From IMCC45349 sp047219225 (GTDB taxonomy: Bacteria > Bacteroidota > Bacteroidia > Flavobacteriales > Flavobacteriaceae): DNA of 64,000 bases. The stretch is from NCBI RefSeq assembly GCF_047219225.1, contig NZ_CP178208.1:1054001-1118000 (forward strand). Direction: 5' to 3'. The notes beneath the pieces were generated by a model. That model was not told where the DNA came from and searched no databases. It saw nothing but the letters and a program-made list of their open reading frames with translations. Shown in pieces: positions 43,766-52,199 of the stretch (the stretch's first letter is position 1; every line of letters starts with the position of its first letter). The position numbers were made by a program, and so were the translations under genes.

Positions 43766-44029
43766 ATGAAAACAACTACTCAAATAAATTCGGTTTCAAA
43801 ACTGTATTGTAATGTTTTTGGACATCAATACGAAGTTTCAAAACAAGTTACCTCTCATGTTAAAGAATACACATGCAAATGTTGTAAACGTCAATTAACA
43901 ACAAACAGCAATGGTAACTTAACGGAATTAACGCCAAAGTTTAAAGAAATTAATAAAGCTTTAGAATATATCTACACTAGAAGAATGATGCGTTCGCAGC
44001 AAAAACTAGCTCATTCATCGATTTATTAG
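43766..44029 (+). CDS. Small C-x4-H-x16-C-x2-C protein, paralogue 1
   Basis: 87 residues. It carries Cys15, His20, Cys37 and Cys40 in the pattern C-x4-H-x16-C-x2-C (CNVFGHQY and TCKCCKRQ). That is a plausible single zinc site of ribbon type. The tail (LTPKFKEINKALEYIYTRR) is a basic helix. The same pattern with identical spacing is found in two more small proteins at 44101 and 45516. It follows the alpha/beta hydrolase gene by 59 nt. Function unknown; nucleic-acid or regulatory binding is only a guess. Confidence 0.72.
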   Translation: MKTTTQINSVSKLYCNVFGHQYEVSKQVTSHVKEYTCKCCKRQLTTNSNGNLTELTPKFKEINKALEYIYTRRMMRSQQKLAHSSIY

Positions 44030-44100
44030 ACTGAAAAACAAATTGTTAAAAGAAATTTCCTACTTTTATTTCATCCTTCTAACTAAAATATAATTAAGTA

Positions 44101-44328
44101 GTGAAACATTTTTATTGTTCGGTCTTTGGTCATAACTACCAAGTAACAAAAAAAGTTACATATCATGTAAAAGAATATACTTGCAAACACTGTAAAGAGC
44201 AAGTAACCACTAATGGTAATGGAAAACTCACCTTACTAACACCAAAGCATAAAGAAATCAATTCGGTTTTAGAACGTATTCATTCTAAAAGAATAAAATC
44301 TAGAAAATCACTTATTCTTGATCGCTAA
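44101..44328 (+). CDS. Small C-x4-H-x16-C-x2-C protein, paralogue 2
   Basis: 75 residues, GTG start. Cys6, His11, Cys28 and Cys31 (CSVFGHNY, TCKHCKEQ) match paralogue 1 exactly in spacing, and the middle VTYHVKEYTCK is nearly identical to the SHVKEYTCK of that protein, so the pair is a recent tandem duplication. The C-terminal helix (LTPKHKEINSVLERIHSKR) is also shared. The end overlaps the convergent thiL stop by 17 nt. Confidence 0.7.
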   Translation: MKHFYCSVFGHNYQVTKKVTYHVKEYTCKHCKEQVTTNGNGKLTLLTPKHKEINSVLERIHSKRIKSRKSLILDR

Positions 44329-45364
44329 GCGAATTCCAACCTTGCGCAGTAATAGGTATCTTAGTTTCTGCTCTAGTTACAAGATGCATTCCAACACTTT
44401 CATCAGTCATAAAACCTATAACCGTTAAGTTAGGATTGGCTTTAATTTTAGGAAAATCTTCTTGAGAGATAGTCATTAACAACTCATAATCTTCTCCTCC
44501 ATTAAGTGCCACAGTAGTACTATCGATATCAAATTCTTCACATGTAGAAATCACCTGAGGATCTAACGGAATCTTATTTTCATACAAATCACAACCTACT
44601 TTGCTATGCTTACATAAATGCATGATTTCTGATGACAATCCATCACTTATATCAATCATAGATGTTGGCTTAACTTCCAAATCTTTTAAAAGCTTAACAA
44701 TATCTTTTCTAGCTTCTGGTTTTAATTGCCTTTCAACTATATAAGCATACTTATCTAAATCTGGTTGATTATTAGGATTCACCTTAAACACTTCTTTTTC
44801 GCGCTCTAATACTTGTAACCCTAAATAAGCACCACCTAAATCTCCTGTAACTACTAATAAATCATTAGGCTTTGCACCACTTCGTTCAACTATATCTTCT
44901 GCATTAGCTTCTCCAATTGCAGTAACCGAAATTAACAATCCAGAAGTTGAAGATGTAGTATCGCCTCCAATAACATCAACACCATATATTCTAGATGCAG
45001 TTTCAATTCCTTCATATAATTCTTCAAGAGCTTCTAAAGGAAACCTATTTGATACAGCAATCGAAACTGTAATTTGTGTAGAGTTGGCATTCATTGCATA
45101 GACATCAGATAAATTAACCATGACTGATTTATACCCTAAATGCTTTAAAGGCATATAACTCAAATCAAAATGAACACCTTCAACTAACAAATCTGTAGTA
45201 ACAACAATTTGTTTATTGTCAAAGTTTAATATAGCTGCATCATCGCCAATTCCTTTAACTGTTGATTTATGAGTAATTTTAAACTCTTTTGTTAAGTGGT
45301 CTATCAATCCAAATTCTCCTAAACTACTTAAAGGCGTACGTTGTTGGTTTTTATCTTCTATCAT
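44312..45364 (-). CDS. thiL: Thiamine-phosphate kinase
   Basis: 350 residues from the ATG at 45364. Upstream in-frame Met codons (to 45403) lie beyond the promoter box and are rejected. Signatures: GDDAAIL (about 45-51), VVTTDLLVEGVHFDL, VNLSDVYAMNA, GGDTTSS, VTGDLGGAYLGL and MIDISDGLSSE. It phosphorylates thiamine monophosphate to the active pyrophosphate, using ATP and Mg. It is monocistronic, flanked by the small zinc-like paralogues on both sides, and its promoter box ends 4 nt before the ATG. Confidence 0.93.
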   Translation of the reverse strand: MIEDKNQQRTPLSSLGEFGLIDHLTKEFKITHKSTVKGIGDDAAILNFDNKQIVVTTDLLVEGVHFDLSYMPLKHLGYKSVMVNLSDVYAMNANSTQITVSIAVSNRFPLEALEELYEGIETASRIYGVDVIGGDTTSSTSGLLISVTAIGEANAEDIVERSGAKPNDLLVVTGDLGGAYLGLQVLEREKEVFKVNPNNQPDLDKYAYIVERQLKPEARKDIVKLLKDLEVKPTSMIDISDGLSSEIMHLCKHSKVGCDLYENKIPLDPQVISTCEEFDIDSTTVALNGGEDYELLMTISQEDFPKIKANPNLTVIGFMTDESVGMHLVTRAETKIPITAQGWNSLSDQE

Positions 45365-45368
45365 ACTG

Positions 45369-45376
45369 CAAAAATA
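45369..45376 (-). promoter_or_regulatory. Promoter -7 box of thiL (TATTTTTG), probably leaderless
   Basis: An exact box on the minus strand separated from the ATG by only four bases (CAGT), the same arrangement as glyS and brnQ. Confidence 0.6.
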
Positions 45377-45484
45377 CATGTTTTTAAATGGATGCAAAAG
45401 CATATTTTATTTATAAAAAATTCGCCCCACAATGCATTTCATCGAAAAAACATATCTTTTTATCCGATTTACTGATAATTTATA

Positions 45485-45492
45485 TATGTTTG
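45485..45492 (+). promoter_or_regulatory. Promoter -7 box (TATGTTTG) of small paralogue 3
   Basis: An exact box 23 nt before the ATG at 45516. It excludes the upstream in-frame Met codons (from 45432) as starts. Confidence 0.5.
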
Positions 45493-45515
45493 AAGTACCC
45501 CAAATTTTAATTGCG

Positions 45516-45761
45516 ATGAAAAACAACTACTCTAATAGTTCTTCTTCAGACATTTTTTGCTCCATTTTTGGACATAATTACGTTAAAACAAAAGATCTTA
45601 ACGCTAATGAAGATGAGCTTGTATGTAAGACTTGTCAGAAAAAGTTTGTTCAAAAAGTTGAAGACGATTTAGTAAGTTCTCCTAAACATGAAGAACTTCA
45701 CTCATTGCTAACATACCTTATCACAAAAAGAAAACCTACTGCTAATAGCGCTCTCTATTAG
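45516..45761 (+). CDS. Small C-x4-H-x16-C-x2-C protein, paralogue 3
   Basis: 81 residues from the preferred ATG. Cys15, His20, Cys37 and Cys40 (CSIFGHNY, VCKTCQKK) repeat the motif and spacing of the proteins at 43766 and 44101, followed by PKHEELHSLLTYLITKR. It is more divergent from the other two and separated from them by thiL, so an older duplication is likely. Function unknown. It has its own promoter box and precedes the suf operon. Confidence 0.7.
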   Translation: MKNNYSNSSSSDIFCSIFGHNYVKTKDLNANEDELVCKTCQKKFVQKVEDDLVSSPKHEELHSLLTYLITKRKPTANSALY

Positions 45762-45867
45762 GCATATCTATTTCTTATTTCTTATTTTCTATTTAAGTAT
45801 AACTAAAACCTATCGAGTTATATACTAAGATAATGTTAGGTTTAATAGCATAAACCTACATATATTG

Positions 45868-45875
45868 TATATTTG
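45868..45875 (+). promoter_or_regulatory. Promoter -7 box (TATATTTG) of the suf operon
   Basis: An exact box 32 nt before the sufA ATG. No obvious IscR or Fur-type dyad was recognised next to it. Confidence 0.55.
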
Positions 45876-45907
45876 CAATCTATTTAGAAATAATCTATTT
45901 TAAAATT

Positions 45908-46237
45908 ATGATTAAAGTTTCTGATACAGCTAAAAATAAAGTCGTTCAGCTTATGAATGAAGACGGTTTTAACCCAAGCGAAAACTACGTTCGTGTTGGT
46001 GTTAAAAGTGGTGGATGTTCTGGTTTATCTTACGACTTAAAATTTGACAAAGAACAACAAGACGATGATAAAGTTTTTGAAGACAATGGCATTAAAATAA
46101 TTGTTGACAAAAAAAGCTTTTTATACCTAATAGGAACTACTCTAGAATATTCTGGAGGACTTAATGGAACTGGGTTTGTATTTAACAACCCTAATGCTAA
46201 TCGCACTTGCGGTTGTGGGGAAAGTTTCTCTTTATAA
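45908..46237 (+). CDS. sufA: Iron-sulfur cluster assembly A-type carrier
   Basis: 109 residues, HesB/IscA family. The three ligand cysteines are Cys37 (GGCSGLSYDLKF) and Cys101, Cys103 (RTCGCGESF). It carries nascent Fe-S clusters from the SufBCD scaffold to apo-proteins. It is the first gene of the suf operon, 13 nt before sufB. In this family SufA and ErpA/IscA cannot be separated by sequence alone; the operon position supports sufA. Confidence 0.93.
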   Translation: MIKVSDTAKNKVVQLMNEDGFNPSENYVRVGVKSGGCSGLSYDLKFDKEQQDDDKVFEDNGIKIIVDKKSFLYLIGTTLEYSGGLNGTGFVFNNPNANRTCGCGESFSL

Positions 46238-46250
46238 CAGATAACAACAA

Positions 46251-47699
46251 ATGAGTAAATATACTGAAGACGATTTAAGGGAAGAACTTAAAACCAAAGA
46301 ATACGAATATGGTTTTTATACAGATATTGATTCTGAAACATTCCCTGTTGGCTTAAATGAAGATATAGTACGTGCAATTTCTAAAAAGAAGGAAGAGCCA
46401 GAATGGATGACTGAATGGCGCTTAGATGCTTTTAAAATTTGGAAAGACATGGTGGAGCCAGAATGGGCAAATGTTAACTATGAAAAACCAGATTTCCAAG
46501 CTATCTCATACTACTCTGCACCAAACAGCAAACCTAAGTATGATAGCTTAGACGAAGTAGATCCTGAGTTATTAGCAACATTCGAAAAATTAGGAATTTC
46601 ACTTGACGAGCAAAAAAAGTTAGCTGGTGTTGCTATGGATGTAGTAGTTGATTCTGTTTCGGTAGCAACTACATTTAAAAAGACTTTAGCCGAAAAAGGA
46701 ATTATTTTCTGTTCTATAAGTGAGGCCATCAAAGAGCATCCAGAGTTAGTTAAAAAGTACATTGGAACAGTAGTACCAAAAACTGATAATTTTTATGCAG
46801 CTTTAAACTCCGCTGTTTTTAGTGATGGAAGTTTCTGTTACATTCCAAAAGGTGTTAGATGTCCAATGGAACTATCTACATATTTTAGAATTAACCAAGC
46901 AGGAACAGGTCAATTTGAACGTACATTAGTAATTGCTGATGAAGCTAGCTATGTAAGTTACCTTGAAGGTTGTACTGCACCAAGTAGAGATGAAAACCAA
47001 TTACACGCAGCAGTTGTAGAGCTAATTGCACTTGATGATGCCGAAATTAAGTATTCAACAGTTCAAAACTGGTTCCCAGGAAATGCTGAAGGAAAAGGTG
47101 GTGTTTACAATTTTGTAACTAAGCGTGGTATTTGCGAAACCAACTCAAAAATATCTTGGACACAAGTTGAAACTGGAAGTGCAGTAACATGGAAATACCC
47201 TTCTTGTGTATTAAAAGGAGATAATTCGGTTGGTGAGTTTTACTCAATAGCAGTAACAAACAACTACCAACAAGCAGATACTGGAACAAAAATGATTCAC
47301 TTAGGTAAAAACACTAAGTCAACTATTATTAGTAAAGGTATTTCGGCAGGAAAATCACAAAATAGCTATCGTGGTTTAGTACAAGTTAATAGTCGCGCAG
47401 AAAATGCTCGTAACTTCTCTCAATGTGATAGTTTATTAATGGGTAATGAATGTGGTGCTCATACCTTTCCTTATATAGAAGCAAAAAACAAATCGGCTCA
47501 AATTGAGCACGAAGCTACTACAAGTAAAATTGGTGAAGATCAAATTTTTTACTGTAACCAAAGAGGTATTGATACCGAAAAAGCAATTGCTTTAATTGTA
47601 AACGGTTTTAGTAAAGAAGTACTAAATAAATTACCAATGGAATTTGCTGTAGAAGCTCAAAAACTATTAGAGATAAGCTTAGAAGGTAGTGTTGGATAA
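46251..47699 (+). CDS. sufB: SUF Fe-S assembly scaffold subunit SufB
   Basis: 482 residues, typical SufB length. The protein contains the beta-helix core with conserved CIS, SYLEGCTAP, GGVYNFVTKRG, NSYRGLVQV and QCDSLLMGNECGAHTFPYIE elements; the Cys in SQCDS and nearby residues belong to the SufB-SufD interface where the cluster forms. It works with SufC and SufD in the cytoplasm. It is followed by a small lipoprotein gene inserted before sufC. Confidence 0.96.
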   Translation: MSKYTEDDLREELKTKEYEYGFYTDIDSETFPVGLNEDIVRAISKKKEEPEWMTEWRLDAFKIWKDMVEPEWANVNYEKPDFQAISYYSAPNSKPKYDSLDEVDPELLATFEKLGISLDEQKKLAGVAMDVVVDSVSVATTFKKTLAEKGIIFCSISEAIKEHPELVKKYIGTVVPKTDNFYAALNSAVFSDGSFCYIPKGVRCPMELSTYFRINQAGTGQFERTLVIADEASYVSYLEGCTAPSRDENQLHAAVVELIALDDAEIKYSTVQNWFPGNAEGKGGVYNFVTKRGICETNSKISWTQVETGSAVTWKYPSCVLKGDNSVGEFYSIAVTNNYQQADTGTKMIHLGKNTKSTIISKGISAGKSQNSYRGLVQVNSRAENARNFSQCDSLLMGNECGAHTFPYIEAKNKSAQIEHEATTSKIGEDQIFYCNQRGIDTEKAIALIVNGFSKEVLNKLPMEFAVEAQKLLEISLEGSVG

Positions 47700-47712
47700 A
47701 TCATTTACAAAT

Positions 47713-48126
47713 ATGAAAAAAGTAGTATTCCTATTATTAGTAACAATATTTGTTAGCTGTAAAAACGATACAAATACTGAAGATAAAAAAGTAATTGGTG
47801 CAGATGATAAAGAAAAAACCGCTAAACAAAGTGATGGTTTAACTTTATTGAAAGGTGATTTTATTTACTATTCTGATGCAGCTGTACTACAAACACCAAA
47901 AAACATGTATGGTGTTATTGTAGACGCCAAAATGCAGGAGTTAAATGATATGGCAAAAGCATACAAAAACGAACCTACCGATTTTGTTCAAGTAGAAATC
48001 CGCGGAAAAATAACACCAAAACCAGAAAATGAAGAAGGTTGGCCTTTTCGTGTCGAGATAAAAGAAATATTAAACGTAACTAAATCTGCAGATAATAGCA
48101 GTGAAACATTAAAATTAGGCAACTAA
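47713..48126 (+). CDS. Lipoprotein with NlpE C-terminal/OB-like domain, inside suf operon
   Basis: 137 residues. The ATG at 47713 gives a good lipoprotein signal (MKKVVFLLLVTIFVSC, Cys16); an upstream GTG/TTG-like extension overlapping sufB is rejected. After an acidic linker the domain LLKGDFIYYSDAAVLQTPKNMYGVIVDAKM...FVQVEIRGKITPKPENEEGWPFRVEI follows the pattern of the NlpE C-terminal OB domain (copper/surface stress lipoprotein of enterobacteria), lacking the usual Cys. It lies 13 nt after sufB and 4 nt before sufC, so it is certainly co-transcribed. A membrane lipoprotein inside a cytoplasmic Fe-S operon is unexpected. Confidence 0.7.
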   Translation: MKKVVFLLLVTIFVSCKNDTNTEDKKVIGADDKEKTAKQSDGLTLLKGDFIYYSDAAVLQTPKNMYGVIVDAKMQELNDMAKAYKNEPTDFVQVEIRGKITPKPENEEGWPFRVEIKEILNVTKSADNSSETLKLGN

Positions 48127-48130
48127 AGCT

Positions 48131-48883
48131 ATGTTAAAGATAAATAACTTACACGCTAGTGTAGAAGACAAATCAATATTAAAAGGTATTAACCTTGAAG
48201 TAAAAGCTGGAGAAGTACATGCTATTATGGGACCAAATGGTTCTGGAAAAAGTACTTTGGCTTCAGTAATTTCTGGAAAAGAAGATTATGAAGTTACAGA
48301 TGGAGAAATCATTTTAGAAGATGAAAATATTGATGAATTAGCTGCTGAAGAGCGTGCTCACAAAGGCATCTTTTTATCGTTTCAATATCCTGTAGAAATT
48401 CCTGGAGTTACTGTAACAAACTTCATGAAAACTGCTATTAACGAAACACGTAAAGCGCAAGGTCTTGAAGAAATGCCTGCTAACGAAATGCTAAAGTTAA
48501 TTCGTGAAAAATCAGAGCTTTTAGAAATAGATCGTAAGTTTTTATCTCGTTCGTTAAACGAAGGGTTTTCTGGAGGAGAAAAGAAACGTAATGAAATATT
48601 CCAGATGGCAATGTTAGAGCCTAAATTAGCTATCCTTGACGAAACAGATTCTGGTTTAGATATTGACGCACTTCGTATAGTTGCTAATGGCGTAAACAAG
48701 TTAAAAAACAAGGATAATGCAACTATAGTTATTACGCATTACCAACGTTTATTAGACTATATAGTTCCTGATTACGTACACGTTTTATACAATGGTCGTA
48801 TTGTAAAATCTGGAGGTAAAGAATTAGCTCATGAGCTAGAAGAAAAAGGATACGACTGGATTAAAGAAGAAGTGAACGCTTAA
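48131..48883 (+). CDS. sufC: SUF Fe-S assembly ATPase SufC
   Basis: 250 residues, ABC-type ATPase. Walker A GPNGSGKST (about 35-43), signature FSGGEKKR, Walker B LAILDETDSGLD and the H-loop TIVITHYQR are all present. It binds SufB and SufD and drives conformational change of the scaffold. It is 4 nt downstream of the inserted lipoprotein gene and 9 nt before sufD. Confidence 0.97.
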   Translation: MLKINNLHASVEDKSILKGINLEVKAGEVHAIMGPNGSGKSTLASVISGKEDYEVTDGEIILEDENIDELAAEERAHKGIFLSFQYPVEIPGVTVTNFMKTAINETRKAQGLEEMPANEMLKLIREKSELLEIDRKFLSRSLNEGFSGGEKKRNEIFQMAMLEPKLAILDETDSGLDIDALRIVANGVNKLKNKDNATIVITHYQRLLDYIVPDYVHVLYNGRIVKSGGKELAHELEEKGYDWIKEEVNA

Positions 48884-48892
48884 TAACAGCAA

Positions 48893-50206
48893 ATGGAATT
48901 AAAAGAAAAACTAATATCTTCTTTTTTAGCATTCGAAAACCAAGTGAATGTAGATTCTTATGTTCATGATATTCGTAGCGAAGCTATAAAAGTATTTGAA
49001 GACAAAGGGTTCCCAAATAAAAAAGAGGAAGCTTGGAAATACACATCATTAAATAAGGTATTAAAACAAGATTATAGTGTTTTCCCAAAACAGGAAAACG
49101 CCTTAGAATATAAAGATGTAAAGAAGTATTTTATTCATGATATCGACACATACAAAATTGTGTTTATTGACGGAAAATACTCTTCTCACCTATCACAAAC
49201 AACTCATGATGGTATTGATGTTTGTTTAATGTCTGCAGCTTTAACTAAGCCTAAATATCGCTTAGTTATCGAAAACTATTTTAACAAAATAGCCGATAAA
49301 GACAGTTTAACATCATTAAACACTGCATTTTCTAGAGAAGGTGCATTTATACACATTCCAAAAAGTAAAGTTGTTGAAAAACCGATTCAAATCATTCATT
49401 TTTCAACAGGAACAGAGTCTGCTTTAATGTTACAGCCACGTAATTTAATTGTAGTTGGCGAAAACTCGCATGTACAAATTATTGAGCGTCACCAAAGTTT
49501 AACAGACAACCCTATTCTTACTAATTGTGTTACAGAAATCCACGGAAGTAAACGTGCGATTGTAGATTATTATAAAATACAAAACGATAACCAAACTGCA
49601 TCGTTAATAGACAACACTTATATTAACCAAATGCAAGAGAGTCACGTATCTGTACACACGTTTTCTTTTGGAGGTAAATTAGTACGTAATAACCTTAATT
49701 ACTATCAAAATGGTGAGCGTATAGATTCTACCTTAAAAGGTATCACTATTATTGGCGATAAACAGCATGTAGACCACAATACATTGGTACATCATATAGA
49801 ACCAAATTGTGAAAGTCATCAAGATTACAAAGGTATTTTTGGAGATAGCTCTACAGGTGTATTTAACGGTAAAGTTGTGGTTGAAAAAGAAGCGCAAAAA
49901 ACCAATGCATTTCAGGCAAACAACAACCTTTTAATACATGACAAAGCAACCATCAACACAAAACCTCAGCTTGAGATTTTTGCTGATGATGTTAAGTGTT
50001 CTCATGGTTGTACAATTGGTCAGTTAGACGAAAGCGCTATGTTCTATTTACGCTCACGTGGTATTCCAGAAAAGGAAGCTAAAGCTTTACTTATGTATGC
50101 CTTTGCAAACAATGTATTAGAAAGTGTAAAAATACCTGAACTTAAAAAACGCATTAACAAGTTAATCGCTAATAAGTTAAACGTTAATATTGGATTTGAC
50201 TTGTAA
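48893..50206 (+). CDS. sufD: SUF Fe-S assembly scaffold subunit SufD
   Basis: 437 residues. The helical N-terminus (NKKEEAWKYTSL) and a right-handed beta-helix core (HIPKSKVVEKPIQIIH, DHNTLVHHIEPNCESHQDYKGIFGDSSTGVFNGKV) followed by QLEIFADDVKCSHGCTIGQLDESAMFYLRSRGI are characteristic; the HGC motif includes the conserved His of SufD. It pairs with SufB and SufC. Its stop codon overlaps the sufS start by one base. Confidence 0.95.
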   Translation: MELKEKLISSFLAFENQVNVDSYVHDIRSEAIKVFEDKGFPNKKEEAWKYTSLNKVLKQDYSVFPKQENALEYKDVKKYFIHDIDTYKIVFIDGKYSSHLSQTTHDGIDVCLMSAALTKPKYRLVIENYFNKIADKDSLTSLNTAFSREGAFIHIPKSKVVEKPIQIIHFSTGTESALMLQPRNLIVVGENSHVQIIERHQSLTDNPILTNCVTEIHGSKRAIVDYYKIQNDNQTASLIDNTYINQMQESHVSVHTFSFGGKLVRNNLNYYQNGERIDSTLKGITIIGDKQHVDHNTLVHHIEPNCESHQDYKGIFGDSSTGVFNGKVVVEKEAQKTNAFQANNNLLIHDKATINTKPQLEIFADDVKCSHGCTIGQLDESAMFYLRSRGIPEKEAKALLMYAFANNVLESVKIPELKKRINKLIANKLNVNIGFDL

Positions 50207-51432
50207 TGAGTAACACTAATCTTGATATAACCAAGATACGCAAAGACTTCCCTATACTTTCTCGTAAAGTAAATGGTAAACCACTTGTGTATTTGGACAA
50301 CGCAGCAACCTCGCAAACACCACAACAAGTAATTGATATTATTGTAAATTATTACAGTAATTACAATGCTAATATACATCGTGGTGTACATACGTTAAGT
50401 CAAGAGGCTACCGACAAATACGAAGAAGCACGTCAAAAAATCCAAACGCATTTTAATGCAAAAAAATCGCATGAAATCATTTTCACCTCTGGTACTACTC
50501 ATAGTATTAATATGGTTGCAAATGGATTTACTTCACTTTTACAAAAGGAAGATGAAGTAATTGTTTCTGCTTTAGAGCATCATAGTAATATTGTGCCTTG
50601 GCAAATGCTTTGTGAAAAAACTGGAGCAACGTTAAAAGTTATTCCAATGACAGAAGCTGGTGAGTTAGACATGGAAACTTACGATAAGTTACTTTCTGCT
50701 AACACAAAACTAGTTTTTGTCAATCATATATCTAACGCTTTAGGAACCATTAATCCTATAAAATCTATTATAGAAAAGGCACATGCAGTAAACGCAGCAG
50801 TACTAATTGATGGTGCACAAGCCAGTCCACATATAAAAACTAATGTTCAAGAGTTAGATGTAGATTTCTATACTGTTTCGGCTCATAAAATGTGTGGTCC
50901 AACTGGTGTTGGTATTTTATATGGAAAAGAAAAATGGCTAAATAAACTACCTCCTTACCAAGGTGGTGGCGAAATGATTGCAGAAGTTACTTTCGAAAAA
51001 ACCACTTACGCAGACTTACCTCATAAGTTTGAAGCAGGAACTCCTAATATTTGTGGAGGTATTGCCTTTGGAGCTGCTATTGATTATATGAATAGTATTG
51101 GTTTTGAAAATATTGCTGCTTACGAAAACGACTTATTGCAATATGCTACCAATAAATTATTAGAGATTGAGGGTTTAAAAATTTACGGAACCTCTACTCA
51201 AAAAACATCTGTAATCTCATTTAATATTGGCAATATTCATCCTTACGATATTGGAACTATAGTAGACAAACTAGGAATTGCTGTTAGAACTGGACACCAT
51301 TGTGCACAACCAATCATGGATTATTACAATATTCCAGGAACTGTAAGAGCCTCTTTTGCTTTCTACAATACTAAAGAAGAGATTGATATTTTTGTTGAAG
51401 CTACCAAAAGAGCTGCACAAATGTTATCTTAG
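50206..51432 (+). CDS. sufS: Cysteine desulfurase SufS
   Basis: 408 residues, class V PLP enzyme. The PLP-binding Lys228 is in SAHKMCGPTG and the persulfide cysteine Cys366 in RTGHHCAQPIM. HRGVHTLSQEATDKYE and LEHHSNIVPWQ are group II hallmarks, as in SufS/CsdA, rather than IscS. It removes sulfur from cysteine and hands it to SufE. Start overlaps the sufD stop (translation coupled). Confidence 0.97.
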   Translation: MSNTNLDITKIRKDFPILSRKVNGKPLVYLDNAATSQTPQQVIDIIVNYYSNYNANIHRGVHTLSQEATDKYEEARQKIQTHFNAKKSHEIIFTSGTTHSINMVANGFTSLLQKEDEVIVSALEHHSNIVPWQMLCEKTGATLKVIPMTEAGELDMETYDKLLSANTKLVFVNHISNALGTINPIKSIIEKAHAVNAAVLIDGAQASPHIKTNVQELDVDFYTVSAHKMCGPTGVGILYGKEKWLNKLPPYQGGGEMIAEVTFEKTTYADLPHKFEAGTPNICGGIAFGAAIDYMNSIGFENIAAYENDLLQYATNKLLEIEGLKIYGTSTQKTSVISFNIGNIHPYDIGTIVDKLGIAVRTGHHCAQPIMDYYNIPGTVRASFAFYNTKEEIDIFVEATKRAAQMLS

Positions 51433-51458
51433 TGGTCTAATTTTACATTTCATAATTT

Positions 51459-52088
51459 ATGTTTTCAAAGTATTTTACAGCGTTAATGCTGGTTATATGC
51501 ATTTTTTCATGTTCAAATAGTGATGTTAAAACGTTTTATGTAACAAACAACTCTGCTGATTGTAAGTCAAATTGTTTAGAAATAAAAGCTAACGAAACCG
51601 ATGAGTGGCAAAAGCTAAACACTACAATTGAAGGTTTTACTGCAGAAGCTGGATTAATTTACGTCCTATTTCTTGAAACCAAAGAAAATGAAGATGGAAC
51701 AACATCATACGCTTTAGTTGATACAGTAAAAAAGTATGAAAACCCAAGTTATAAAATTGGACAAAACTCATGGAAAGTAATTGGACTTGGAAAGCAAAAA
51801 GAGTTTAATAAAACACCTTGGATGACATTTTCTATGTCAGAAAACAAAGTAAATGGATTTGCTGGCTGTAATACATTTTTTGGTAAATTTCATTTAAACG
51901 ACAACACTATTAGTTTTGAAAATATGGGAAGCACAAAAATGATGTGTCCTGATATTGCTACTGAAGACTCGTTTTTCAATTTACTATACAATGTAAAAAG
52001 CTATGAATTTGTTGACAACGTATTACACTTTATGGCTGATGACAACACTGTTTTAATGAAGTTTGAACAATTAAGCTATAGAAAATAG
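51459..52088 (+). CDS. DUF4377/META-domain lipoprotein
   Basis: 209 residues. The signal peptide has a lipobox (FTALMLVICIFSC, Cys18). The first domain (about 25-90) shows YVTNNSADCKSNCLEIK...WQKLNTTIEGFTAEAGLIYVLFLE, the DUF4377 pattern; the second (about 100-205) is a META/HslJ domain (MSENKVNGFAGCNTFFGKFHLNDNTISFENMGSTKMMC). META domains are linked to novobiocin resistance and motility in other bacteria; here function is unknown. It follows sufS by 26 nt and is likely to be read through from the suf operon. Confidence 0.8.
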   Translation: MFSKYFTALMLVICIFSCSNSDVKTFYVTNNSADCKSNCLEIKANETDEWQKLNTTIEGFTAEAGLIYVLFLETKENEDGTTSYALVDTVKKYENPSYKIGQNSWKVIGLGKQKEFNKTPWMTFSMSENKVNGFAGCNTFFGKFHLNDNTISFENMGSTKMMCPDIATEDSFFNLLYNVKSYEFVDNVLHFMADDNTVLMKFEQLSYRK

Positions 52089-52147
52089 CAACATCTTTAC
52101 TTTTTAATTTACAGGTATTTCATCGAAAAAATTAATTTTTAATTAAA

Positions 52148-52191
52148 GTTTTGTTAATTTTTTATAAATTCAGCAAAATTTTTAACAAAAC
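52148..52191. repeat. Inverted repeat before the M43 protease gene
   Basis: GTTTTGTTAA (52148-52157) and TTAACAAAAC (52182-52191) are perfect 10-bp arms separated by 24 nt of AT-rich sequence, ending 8 nt before the ATG at 52200. It could be a leader stem-loop or an operator; no T-run follows, so it is not a standard terminator. Confidence 0.4.
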
Positions 52192-52199
52192 CATCTAAT

